Positions 32,350 to 41,545 of a stretch of DNA of 64,000 nt are shown piece after piece. This DNA comes from Desulfothermus okinawensis JCM 13304 (GTDB taxonomy: Bacteria > Desulfobacterota > Desulfovibrionia > Desulfovibrionales > Desulfothermaceae), in the NCBI GenBank assembly GCA_001311565.1, contig BBBM01000002.1, forward strand, positions 62,001-126,000, given 5' to 3'. The position numbers and the translations under genes are program-made. Positions within the stretch are counted from its first letter, which is position 1. Each line of letters opens with the position of its first letter. Below the pieces are notes generated by a model. It was not told where the DNA came from. It saw only the letters and a list, made by a program, of their open reading frames with translations, and searched no databases.

Positions 32350-33317
32350 TTAATGTCCAAGTCCCTTTAAAAGAGCCTTACCTCCTGAAAATATAAGTAC
32401 TCCGATTACAAGATATCTGATTAGGGTTGGTTTGGCCTTGGCAAGGATTTGAACTCCAATAATTGAGCCTAACATTAGACCAATAATAGATGGAATGGCA
32501 ATCAAGGGAATTACACATCCCCTGTTTAAGTATACCCATGCAGCAGATGTATCTGTGATGGACAAAAGGAATTTACTTGTTGCTACAGATATCTTTAAGG
32601 GTACACCCATGACCAAATTTAACACCGGTACATTGGCCCAACCTGCCCCAAGTCCAAACATCCCAGCAACAGTACCAATGACAATGAATAAAAGGAGCCC
32701 AACTAACGTGTTTTTGGCCCTCCACTGGACTACCTTACCTGTTGCTTCCTCTAGGTATGCGCCCTCAAGCCCCAGGGCAAGGCCAATTGCGTCTTGCTTT
32801 GTGACTACAGGATATTCCACGTTTTTTTGATGTCAAAAGTAATATTGAAATTAATAAGATTGTTGAACCTAAAAGGATTTGAACAATGTTTGTTGGCAAT
32901 GAGAGTCCCAAAAATGCACCAAAAATAGCACAGGTAGAGGCTATAAGTGCAACAGGAAGTGCAAGTCGTAGGTTAGCTAGGTTTCTTTTAAGTAAGCCAG
33001 GACCAGCAGCCAAGGCACCTGCAAGTGCAACAAATAGACCTGCGCCCCTTACAAAATCCAGATGAAAAGGGAAAAATGCAGATACCAAAGGAACATACAA
33101 TACTCCTCCACCAACCCCAGCAAGCACTGCTAAAATTCCTAAAACAAAGCAGAAAACAAATAAAATTGATGGCCAATACCACCAGGGTTTTACAGAAGAT
33201 TCCACAGCCCCAAGGACATCTTCGTTAACTTGTGCCTGTAGATCGGGACATAATAATAAAAAAACAAAAACCCAATAAATAATACATAACAATTGGTTTT
33301 ATTAATGTAATTTTCAT
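32350..33317 (-). CDS. TauE/SafE-family anion exporter with signal-like N-terminus
   Basis: About 320 residues. Start ATG 33317 behind GGGAGGTG. An N-terminal hydrophobic segment (YYLLGFCFLLLCPDLQAQ) looks like a signal peptide or extra helix, then the repeats VLGILAVLAGVGGGVLYVPL and GTVAGMFGLGAGWANVPVLN. The two halves join at a T run near 32823. Membrane permease for sulfite or an organosulfonate by family. It is the first gene of a short operon with the DUF1634-like gene, downstream of the Lon gene's terminator. Confidence 0.87.
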
Positions 33318-33371
33318 ATGTTTTACACCTCCCATATTTTTATTTTTTTCTTTTGATTTTTTTTATTTGTG

Positions 33372-33412
33372 AAAAAAAAGAACAAATAAAGATAAATGTT
33401 TGTTCTTTTTTT
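33372..33412 (-). terminator. Intrinsic terminator of the Lon-receiver gene
   Basis: Inverted repeat AAAGAACAAA / TTTGTTCTTT (33377-33386, 33399-33408) with flanking A and T runs on both sides. On the minus strand it gives a stem followed by a long U-tract, about 135 bases after the Lon stop. Confidence 0.75.
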
Positions 33413-33547
33413 ATTTGCCACTAACTACGGCCTTTTTGTTTGTCAATAAAAAAAATAGCGTTTTTCTATAAAAAATAGCAACATATACTAAACGATGTTT
33501 ATGTTTGTGATAATGTATGAGTGAGAGTTGAGGTTCTACGGTTTTTT

Positions 33548-35579
33548 TTAATCTACAAATATTTTATCTAGTATTTCAGGTAGTTCTCTGACAAATACTA
33601 TTTTAATGCCCTTAATTATGCTATTTGGGAAAGATGAAAAATCTATTTTGTTTTTTTCAGGAAAGATTACTGTTTTCACCCCTGTTAGTTTTGCTGCAAG
33701 GAGTTTTTCCCTTATGCCTCCAACAGGAAGGATACGTCCTGAAAGGGTAATTTCTCCACTAAGGGCTATATCCCTTTTACATTTTTTTGTTTGAGATAAG
33801 TGAGATAAGTGCTGCAAAGATGGGAAGTCCTGCAGATGGTCCATCCTTGGGGATTGCCCCTTCTGGGACATGTATATGTATATCGTGGGATTTAAAAAAA
33901 TCAGGGGACAATTTAAATATTTCTATATTTGATTTTATAAAGCTCAATGCTGCCTGTGCAGATTCCTTCAATACATTTCCCAGTGACCCTGTTAGGATCA
34001 GTTTATCTGTACCAGCCATCTTTGTGGCCTCTATAAATAGTATTTCTCCTCCAAAGGGAGTCCATGCAAGTGCAGTGGATACCCCAACTCTGTCTTTTAC
34101 ATCTAACATGGTTGGTTTAAATTTTGGAGGTCCCAGGAGTTTTTCCACATTCCCTTGATCAATTATTATGGGTGATGTACCTTTGTTTTTTTTGCTCCAA
34201 GATATTTCTGGCTGTCTTTCTGCAAATAGATGATATTTGTCTTTGTAAGTTTCTTAGTCCTGACTCTTTAGTGTATTCTGAAACAATCTTTTTAATTGCC
34301 TGGTCCTTAAAATGGATTTCATATTTTCCAAGACCATTTTCAGCGATTTCTCTTGGTATTAGATGTCTTTTCGCTATTTCAACCTTTTCTTCTTCTAAAT
34401 AGCCTGGCACCCATATTATTTCCAGACGATCCAGTAGTGGAGGAGGTATTGTGTCTGTGGTGTTGGCTGTGGCTATGAACATTACCCTGGATAGGTCAAA
34501 GGGTATGTCTAGGTAATGGTCAACGTAATTTTTGTTTTGTTCAGGGTCCAATATTTCAAGAAAAGGAGCTGATGGGTCTCCTTTAAAGTCCTGTCCTATT
34601 TTGTCTATTTCATCTAACATAAATACTGGATTTTTTTGAACCAGCACGCCTTATTTCCTGAATTATCCTTCCTGGTAGAGCTCCAACATAACTTCTTCTG
34701 TGGCCCCTAATTTGGCTTCATCTTTGATTCCAGCAAGGGACATTCTAATAAATTTCCTTCCCATGCTCCTGGCAATGGAGGTTCCAAGGGATGTTTTCCC
34801 TGTACCAGGTGGCCCAACAAAGCAGAGAATTGGACCTTTGCCCTCAAACTGAATCCTCTGATTTTCCAGTGCATTTTTCACAGTGGATATAATTTCTTCA
34901 AGTTTTAGGGGTTTTGATAAGAATTGAAAAGAGCCCTTTTTCATGGCATCAACTGCAGCATTAACCGTGGCATAACCAGTAATAATTATCACTTCAGTGG
35001 CAGGATGGTTTTTTTTTGCCTTTTCAAGGACAGATAGCCCATCAACCTCCTGCATCTTGAGATCAGTTATTATTACATGGAAATTGTGTTGAGACAAAAG
35101 GGATAAAGCCTCTTTTCCACTTAGTGCTGCATGGACTTCATACCCCTCTTTCTCAAAGACATGTTTTAAATTCATACAGGTTAATTTTTCATCGTCCACA
35201 ACCAATATCTTGAACTTCCTCTGGTTTTTCAAAATCCTAACTGCAATGTGTTCAAGTATCCTGTCCTTTATATCTTGAAGTCCATAATGCTCCTCATCCA
35301 ATATCTCTGCTGCCCTATTAATGTCCAGATTGTCTTTGGTCATTGTGTTCCAAGGAAGAGATAATAAATAGTCAATATAATTAATTCCAATGGTGTATTC
35401 AGCCGAGGATTCTGATATGTATTTTATCCTGTCAAGCTCTTTTAATGCCACTTTCTCAATACTTTCAGGAAGGTTTTTATCCATTATTTCCGCCCTAAGC
35501 CTTGAGAGCTCGTCTAAATTTTCCTCATTTGGTTCTTTTTGAGATTTGTTTTTTTTCACTCTTTTTAAAAAAAAATCAT
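33548..35579 (-). CDS. Lon-type AAA+ protease with an inserted response-regulator receiver domain
   Basis: About 675 residues. The usual N-terminal LON (PUA-like) substrate domain is absent; the protein starts in the helical arm ([16 protein letters not shown] ... [13 protein letters not shown]). A complete receiver follows at about residues 115-234, counted from the GTG at 35559: VVDDE acidic pair, [11 protein letters not shown] with Asp166, IIITGYAT with Thr194, SKPLK with Lys216. Then the AAA+ module: Walker [13 protein letters not shown], Walker [12 protein letters not shown], sensor [20 protein letters not shown]. The protease domain has the catalytic Ser in [10 protein letters not shown] and Lys in [11 protein letters not shown]. 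All key residues are intact after repairs near 33782, 34188, 34634 and 34700. ATG 35579 with GGAG upstream is preferred if two runs are shortened; otherwise GTG 35559. Phosphorylation-gated proteolysis is inferred. Confidence 0.9.
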
Positions 35580-35713
35580 AAAACGCTCCAGGGCCTTGGA
35601 ATCTTTAAAATGGCTTTTTCAAATAAACCTATAGATGAGCTTTAAATAAAAGTGAAGTGTTGAAAAATGAAATATAAACTCCTTAAAAATATCCTGGGGG
35701 CTTAATTACTTGA

Positions 35714-35731
35714 ATCCATTTAAAAATGGAT
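35714..35731. promoter_or_regulatory. Inverted repeat ATCCATTT-N2-AAATGGAT, candidate enhancer
   Basis: Perfect eight-base arms, centred about 100 bases upstream of the -24 element at 35823. Spacing is typical for an NtrC-type activator site; the HK/NtrC pair at 40.1-42.9 kb is a candidate to bind here. Confidence 0.5.
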
Positions 35732-35821
35732 ATTTTCAATATTGTTTTATGTTGCTTTATGAAACATATTTTGTTTTGTCTTTTTTTGTAAATTTTTTTT
35801 ATTTTCAGTCTATTAGAGATA

Positions 35822-35837
35822 TGGCATCAATGTTGCT
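35822..35837 (+). promoter_or_regulatory. Sigma-54 (-24/-12) promoter of the plus-strand stress operon
   Basis: TGGCATCAATGTTGCT matches the consensus TGGCAC-N5-TTGCW at nearly all positions, with GG and GC ten bases apart. It lies 36 bases before the first ATG (35874), which has AAAGGAG upstream. This is the best -24/-12 match I found in the window. Confidence 0.82.
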
Positions 35838-35873
35838 CGATAAATTTTAAAGGCAAACAAAAGGAGATATAAA

Positions 35874-36053
35874 ATGTTGCAAAAAGAAACTATACTTAGG
35901 AAATTAGAGAGGATAATGATGGCAGTAACCTTTGCTGAGGCCAATTTAAGGATATGGCTCTTAGTTTTTTTAAAACAAGACAAGAGGGGTATTAGGGAAG
36001 AGAACAAGGAAAGGGTTAAGACTAAAAGGGACAGGGATGAATTGAGGTTGTAA
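35874..36053 (+). CDS. Small basic protein, first gene of sigma-54 operon
   Basis: About 59 residues, start ATG 35874 after AAAGGAG. It begins MLQKETILRKLERIMMAVTF and ends in a strongly charged tail ERVKTKRDRDELRL. The middle is ambiguous: as written, the T7 run near 35966 stays in frame, but adding one A near 35951 and dropping one T gives AEANLKDMALSFFK, which better matches a segment of the following gene (DAMVAVTYAEHKEHDVA). No family recognised. Its position directly after the sigma-54 promoter suggests a regulator or sensor partner for the Usp proteins. Confidence 0.6.
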   Translation: MLQKETILRKLERIMMAVTFAEANLRIWLLVFLKQDKRGIREENKERVKTKRDRDELRL

Positions 36054-36069
36054 TTTAAAGGGGGAAGAC

Positions 36070-36551
36070 ATGAAGAAGATATTGTTGGCCTCCTACGGTC
36101 TGTCTCCAGATTCTGATGCTGTTTATTACACACTGGATCTTGCCAAACAGCTTAATTCAGAGGTGGAGTTTTTTTGAAGTGGTGCCCAAAAAAAAGGAGT
36201 AAAGGGTCCATTAAGACCCTTGGTCCACTTAAATTACTTAAGTCCTTTATGGAAGATGCAATGGTGGCAGTTACCTATGCAGAACACAAGGAGCACGACG
36301 TGGCAAAAGGCATAGCAGAAGAGGCAATGGAAAACTTAAAGCCTTTTTTTGTCTAGGATTAAAAAAATCAGGCTTAAAGGTGGATCTTGTATTAAGGGTT
36401 GGGGATTTTGTGAAAGAGGTTATCTCCCATGTGAGGGAGAGGAAGGAAATAATATTAGCTGTAATTGCCGTGGGAAAAAAAACAGAGAAAAGTAATTTTG
36501 GACAGGCTAAGAAAAGATATGGATATCCCAATTATAGTTATAGAAACCTAA
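36070..36551 (+). CDS. Universal-stress-type protein
   Basis: About 160 residues, start ATG 36070 after GGGGAAG. The N-terminus KKILLASYGLSPDSDAVYYT is the Usp first strand; the C-terminal half has LKVDLVLRVGDFVKEV and VILDRLRKDMDIPIIVIE. An inserted helix contains MEDAMVAVTYAEHKEHD. Repairs are at 36169-36175, 36186-36193, near 36344 and at 36475-36482; with them the gene ends at 36549-36551. The adenine-binding Gly loop is not evident. Confidence 0.65.
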
Positions 36552-36567
36552 ATCCAGGGGGTTATAT

Positions 36568-37124
36568 ATGGGGATTTTGACAAACTCAAAAAAAAGGGCG
36601 AAAAAAGACAAAGGATGAAATTACAAAATATCAAGATGCCATAGCATTTGCTGAGGAAGGAGAATATGATGATGCAGTTAAATTTATAGAAGAAACCAGT
36701 TCAGGTGGTGAGATTCAACCTAGACTGCTGGTGGTTGGTAATGGGAATATGTTTTCCCCATGTGTTGTGGATTATTCAATAGATATGGCAAAAAGGCTTG
36801 AATATCAGATTGTTGCACTTAATGCAGCACCAATTGGAGATGAATTGCCAGTAAAAAGCCTAGAGAGGAAAAGATTGAGAGACGAATTTTTAACAGAATG
36901 TGAAAAAAAATATACTGCAGTTTAAAAATAGGGCAGAAAAAGAGGGGATAGAATTCTCTCATGTTGTAAAGTTCTTAGATAAAGAGGATGCCCTACAAGA
37001 GATTAAAAGAGAGATTCCAGGAATTGAATTTGTAATATCTGATAGTGAAAGGGAATTCGTGGCTCCACAGGATGAGAAAAGGCCTGGACAAAGGCCAAGT
37101 GTTTGCGTCTATTCAATTGTATAG
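36568..37124 (+). CDS. Universal-stress-like protein with N-terminal basic region
   Basis: About 185 residues beginning MGILTNSKKGRKKTKDEIT after GGGGG. An acidic helix (DAIAFAEEGEYDDAVKFIEE) leads to a Usp-like fold: RLLVVGNGNMFSPCVVDYSI, LEYQIVALNAAPIGDELP, VVKFLDKEDALQEIKREIPG and IEFVISDSE. Breaks at the A runs 36588-36595 and 36903-36910. It lies between the other Usp-type gene and a small membrane peptide gene, upstream of the SLC13 permease, which suggests that it monitors or regulates that transporter. Confidence 0.65.
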
Positions 37125-37148
37125 AAAATGTAATTGGAGGTCATCTAA

Positions 37149-37238
37149 ATGGGCATTACCTTTGTTTTAAAACTTACCCTCATAGCAGTAGTATTTGGAT
37201 TTTGCTATGTATTTAGGCATGAAAACAAAAATGGTTAG
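37149..37238 (+). CDS. 29-residue membrane peptide upstream of permease
   Basis: ATG 37149 with a well-placed GGAGG eight bases upstream. The peptide, starting MGITFVLKLTLIAVVFGFCY and ending in a short charged tail (RHENKNG), is one membrane helix. It is in the same orientation and operon as the permease, 108 bases before it. Small single-helix proteins often act as transporter subunits or modulators; that role here is inferred only from position. Confidence 0.55.
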   Translation: MGITFVLKLTLIAVVFGFCYVFRHENKNG

Positions 37239-37282
37239 TTGTCTATAAAATTAGAATTTATCTTGCAGTATGGAAATTAGGT

Positions 37283-37306
37283 CCCCTACCCATAAGGGGG
37301 CTTTTT
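37283..37306 (+). terminator. Hairpin with T-tract between the membrane peptide and permease
   Basis: CCCCT / AGGGG with a seven-base loop followed by C and five T. It could be a partial terminator or attenuator that lowers permease expression relative to the upstream Usp genes. Confidence 0.4.
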
Positions 37307-37346
37307 GCGTATTTTATTTCCCAAAAATAAATTTTAGGAGGATGGC

Positions 37347-39164
37347 ATGACACCAGATATGATACTTACCATGGTAGTGCTTGCATTTGTCATAGTATTA
37401 TTTGTTTTTGAGTGGGTTAGGGTTGATGTAGTGGGAATAATGATGATGGTCCTGCTTCCACTACTTGGTCTGGTAACTGCAAAGGAGGCCTTTGTTGGTC
37501 TTAGTTCCAATGCAGTGTGTTCAATTATAGCGGTAATAATAATTGGTGCTGGTTTAGATAAAACTGGAGTAATGAACAAGGTTGCAAGTCCTATAATAAA
37601 ACTTGCTGGAAATAGCGAGAAAAGAATAATTACACTGATTTCTGGTACAGTTGGAATTATCTCGTCTATGATGCAAAATATCGGTGCAGCAGCTCTATTT
37701 CTTCCTGCTGCCCAGAGAATTGCTAAAAGGACTGGTGTTCCAATATCAAGGATACTAATGCCCATGGGATTTTGTGCAATAATAGGTGGTACCTTGACCC
37801 TGGTTGGTGCAAGCCCAACAATACTTTTAAATGATTTGATGGTGCTAAATGGGGAGAAGCTAAAGCCTTTTGGGCTGTTTACCCAGACACCAATAGGTGT
37901 TTGTCTTTTGGCCTCAGCTATTATCTATTTTGCATTTTTTTGGGAAATATATCTTACCTGCAGGTGGGGGACAGTCTGATAAAGGGATTTCAGATCTGCT
38001 CATGGAGCCTATAAAGGTCTCGAAAGTGTTTTTGAGCTGGAGATTCCAAAAACCTTCAGTGGGCCAAAGACACTAGAAGAATTAGCTATCAGGGAAAGAT
38101 TTTTGGTAACAGTAGTAGGAATATACTTTAGACAAAAAAAAGGATAGGACCCTGGTTCCAAGAAGCCATGACAAACTATCTCAGGGGGATACAATTGCAG
38201 TTGTTGGAAGAAAGAAAAACGTTGAAATCATGGCAAAGGAACTAAATTTTAAGTTAAAGGACCAATTAGAGGTATTTGCAGAGGATTTGGCCAGGACAAA
38301 TGCAGGGCTTGCTGAAACCATTGTATCTCCAAGATCTGAACTCATAGGAAAGACACTAAGTGAAGTAAATTTCAAAGAACTTTTTGGAGTAAACCCTGTG
38401 GCCCTTTTTAAGGGCAATAAAATATTTTATTCAGGACTTACTAATATCAAACTGAGTATGGGTGATACCCTTCTTTTATTTGGTCCATGGGCAAGGTTCC
38501 ATATATTAAGAAATAGGCCCCAACCAAGGCCCCTTAGTTTTGCCTCTCCATTGGAGGGTGAAATATTAAAGCCCCAAAAGGCAAAATGGGCTATTTTTTT
38601 GGTTGGTTTTAGCCCTATCTCAGATAATATTTTTCAAGGTAAAACTTTCCGTAGCCCTAATGTCTGGGGCCCTTGGAATGATAATAACCGGAGTGTTAAC
38701 AGTTGATGAGGCCTATCAATCTGTGGATTGGATGACAGTATTTTTGCTTGCAGGTTTAATTCCGCTTGGAATTGCATTTGAGAAAACAGGAACTGCATCT
38801 TTTATAGCCCATAATATTTTAGCAATTATAGGTAAACCCTCACCCATAGTCCTGCTTGCAGTGGTAGGGCTATTAACTTCCTTTTTTTACCTTGGTTATA
38901 TCAAATGTAGGTGCAACAGTTTTGTTGGTTCCCCTTTGTATGAATATGGCAGTTATGGCAGGTGGTGATCCTAGGATGGCAGCCCTGGTTGTTGGATTGT
39001 CTGCTTCAAACACATTTGTACTTCCAACCCATCAGGTAAATGCACTGGTGATGAGACCAGGGGGCTATCGCACAGTGGATTACGCAAAGGCAGGTGCAGT
39101 TATGACTGTGTTATTTCTTGTAGTGGAGCTGTCAGTTATATACTTTTTCTATGGGATAAATTGA
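37347..39164 (+). CDS. SLC13-family permease with internal TrkA-C domains
   Basis: About 605 residues, start ATG 37347 after AGGAGG. The first membrane half has VSSNAVCSIIAVIIIGAGLD-like sequence and GGTLTLVGASPTILLNDLMV. A cytoplasmic insert of about 180 residues follows (SELIGKTLSEVNFKELFG, MGDTLLLFGP), typical of RCK/TrkA-C domains, then the second membrane half with VDWMTVFLLAGLIPLGIAFE, SNVGATVLLVPLCMNMAV and NTFVLPTHQVNALVMRPGGY. Breaks near 37938, 38132, 38598 and 38884. Related proteins carry sulfate, dicarboxylates or other anions with Na+; substrate unknown. Co-occurrence with Usp proteins suggests nucleotide-dependent control via TrkA-C. Confidence 0.87.
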
Positions 39165-39176
39165 TCTTGTTTTTTT

Positions 39177-39191
39177 GGGCACTGTTTGCCC
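39177..39191 (+). terminator. Small hairpin after the permease gene
   Basis: GGGCA / TGCCC with loop CTGTT, 13 bases after the permease stop and preceded, not followed, by a T7 run. It is a weak terminator candidate on the plus strand. Confidence 0.35.
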
Positions 39192-39228
39192 CTATCCCAT
39201 AAATAAAAAGTAAAGAAGGAGATATCAT

Positions 39229-40032
39229 ATGGCAATTATCACCATTTCAAGGGGGAGCTATAGTTTTGGTAAAATGATAGCAGAGAGGGTTGCTGATATA
39301 TTAAGTTACAGATGTATGAGTAGAGAAGTTTTAGTTGAAACCGCTTCTAAAAACCACATTAAAGAAAAAGAGTTATTTAAGGCATTGCATGACTCACCAT
39401 CTTTTTTTTGAAAATAAGAAAAACAGGGAAAAGTATTTAAATATGATAAAGGCAACACTTATAGAACATGCAATTGATGATAATCTAATATATCACGGAA
39501 ATGCTGGACACTTTTTACTCCCAAATGTTGCATGTTTGCTTAGGGTTCGCCTGGTCGCCAATTTAGATGAGAGGGTAGCCCTTTTAATGAAATTAAAAAA
39601 TATAAATGAGAGTGATGCAAAAAAAGAGATAGAAAGGGAAGATAAACAGAGATATCAGTGGACCCAAATGCTTTACAAAGAGGATTTAAATTCACCATTT
39701 TTATACGATATAATCCTTCATATTGAAAAAAATTGACGTTAATCAGGCGTGTGAGATAATAAATGGTATTGTGTGCCAGGGCAGGTTTAATATGACAGAT
39801 AATTGTAAGAAAAAAACTTATAGATGAGTACATATTAACCAGGGCAAAGATTCTTTTGTTTAAAGAAAATATAGAGCATATGTTGGTTGAAGATGGAATA
39901 TTGAAAATAAAGATTGGACCAACAAAGATCAAAAAGACATCACCTATACCACCAAAGCTAGAGAAGAGTATTAATGCGGAATTAAATGATGAAACCAAGA
40001 TATGGATTTATAATATGGTAAAAAAATATTAA
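39229..40032 (+). CDS. Cytidylate-kinase-like protein (Cytidylate_kin2 family)
   Basis: About 266 residues. Starts MAIITISRGSYSFGKMIAERV; the Gly-rich start is a diverged P-loop (SRGSYSFGK). Further motifs: CMSREVLVETASKN, LIYHGNAGHFLLP, LRVRLVANLDERVALLM and a basic C-terminus. The family is annotated as cytidylate-kinase-like but its substrates are unproven, and it is often found with signalling genes in deltaproteobacteria. Breaks at 39402-39409, about 39727 and 39810-39816. It precedes an HK/NtrC pair and may belong to the same transcript. Confidence 0.78.
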
Positions 40033-40084
40033 TTACTTAAAAGATGTGATGTTTTTGGCCTGAATTATGGGGGCATTTTTCATT

Positions 40085-41506
40085 ATGAAAGTAAGTATCA
40101 GAAAAAAGATTATTATCACTTTTTTTGATATTATTTGTCATATTGAGTAGTATCTGTATTTTGGGATTTTATAATTATAATAAATTAAATCAAAAGATGG
40201 GGATTTTGGACAAAAAAAAGAGAACTACTCAATTATATATTAGAAGCAAGGAGGTATGAGAAGAACTTTTTTTATTAATAAGGACAAAAAGAATCTCATT
40301 CAAGCAATTCAATTCCTGAAAAAATCTGATGCACTCCTTGTAACAATATCAAGAGAGTATAGTGAAAAAAGCCCTCCTAATAATATTCAGGAACACATAA
40401 GCCTCCTTAGGGATTATAAGGAGGCTTTAGTTTTGCTTTTAAAGAAAATGGAATTGTCTTCTGAGATTGGGGTAGAGGAAGTAGAAATAGTTAGAAAAAA
40501 AAGGATACTATTTAACTAGTGTCATGGAAAATGCCATTAAAAGAGAAAAAGGCGCTGTTAAAAAAATTAGTGGAACAGTCAAGGATGTATTTGTATTTCA
40601 CCCTAATTATAATGATAGGGGCCACTTTAATTATCTTAATATTTTTACTAATTAATGTTAACAGGCCGTTAAAACAAATTGAAAAGGCAATAAAGAGAAT
40701 AATCAGTGGAGATTATGAGTCCATACCGCAGATAAAGACTGGTGATGAGTTTGAGCGTCTTACCCAGAGTTTAAATAAACTTCTCTTAGAGATGAAAAAA
40801 AAGGAGTGAACAATTGGTTCAGAGTGAGAAGATGGCAGCACTTGGGACACTCACATCAGGAGTTGCTCATGAGTTAAATAATCCTTTAAACAATATATCC
40901 ACATCACTTCAAATAGTTTTAGAAGAATTAGAGGAAGGAGACATTGATTACCAAAGAAACCTTTTAGGGGAATCCCTTGCCCAGGTGGACAGGGCACAGG
41001 ACATTGTGAAGAGTTTGCTTGAATTTTCAAGGGAGACCACTTTTAGCACAAGTAGGGAAAATATATTTGATCTGGTTAAGAATACATTAAAATTAGTACA
41101 AGGTGAAGTTCCGTCAAGCGTTGATATTTTTGTTGAGGTACCAGAAGATATTGAGGCAGTGGTTGACCCAAGGAGGATACAACAGGTATTTTTGAATCTT
41201 ATCTTAAATGCAATCCAGGCAATGGGAAAACATGGGGGGAAAATATTTATCAGGGCTAAGAGAGATAAAGAAAGAGGGGGTGTGGTCATAGAAGTTGAAG
41301 ATAATGGCCCAGGTATTCCAGAGTACGTCCTTCCGAAAATATTTGATCCCTTTTTCACCACAAAGGAGGTGGGAAGGGGATCAGGCCTTGGCCTTTCTGT
41401 ATCTCAGGGGATAATAGCAAAACATGGGGGAGACATATCAGTTACCAGTGAAGTAGGTAAAGGGACTTGTTTTAGAATATTTTTGCCAGATCAGGTAAAT
41501 AATTAA
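40085..41506 (+). CDS. Membrane sensor histidine kinase
   Basis: About 470 residues. N-terminal membrane helix ([16 protein letters not shown]), helical sensor region of about 150 residues, second helix ([20 protein letters not shown]), HAMP ([20 protein letters not shown]), H-box [18 protein letters not shown]-box [14 protein letters not shown]1 DNGPGIPE, F-box FDPFFTTKE and G2 [12 protein letters not shown]. Breaks at 40119-40126, 40215-40222, about 40498 and about 40798. The NtrC gene follows 39 bases later. The sensor region is of the same helical type as in the two minus-strand kinases. Confidence 0.9.
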
Positions 41507-41545
41507 CCTGTTTTTATCTCAAAAAAAATTGGGGAAATTGTGATT

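Larger units (their letters stand above)
35580..35873. other. Divergent intergenic region with regulatory elements
   Basis: About 290 AT-rich bases between the Lon-receiver gene (minus) and a plus-strand operon. It contains an 18-bp inverted repeat and a strong -24/-12 element, listed separately. ATGTT-N9-AACAT at about 35750-35768 is a further weak palindrome. No gene is seen. Confidence 0.6.

Noticed and set aside
33318-33545. Possible CRISPR-like or tandem repeats in AT-rich sequence before the TauE gene
   Set aside because: Only one inverted repeat is present and it fits a terminator; there are no regularly spaced repeats.
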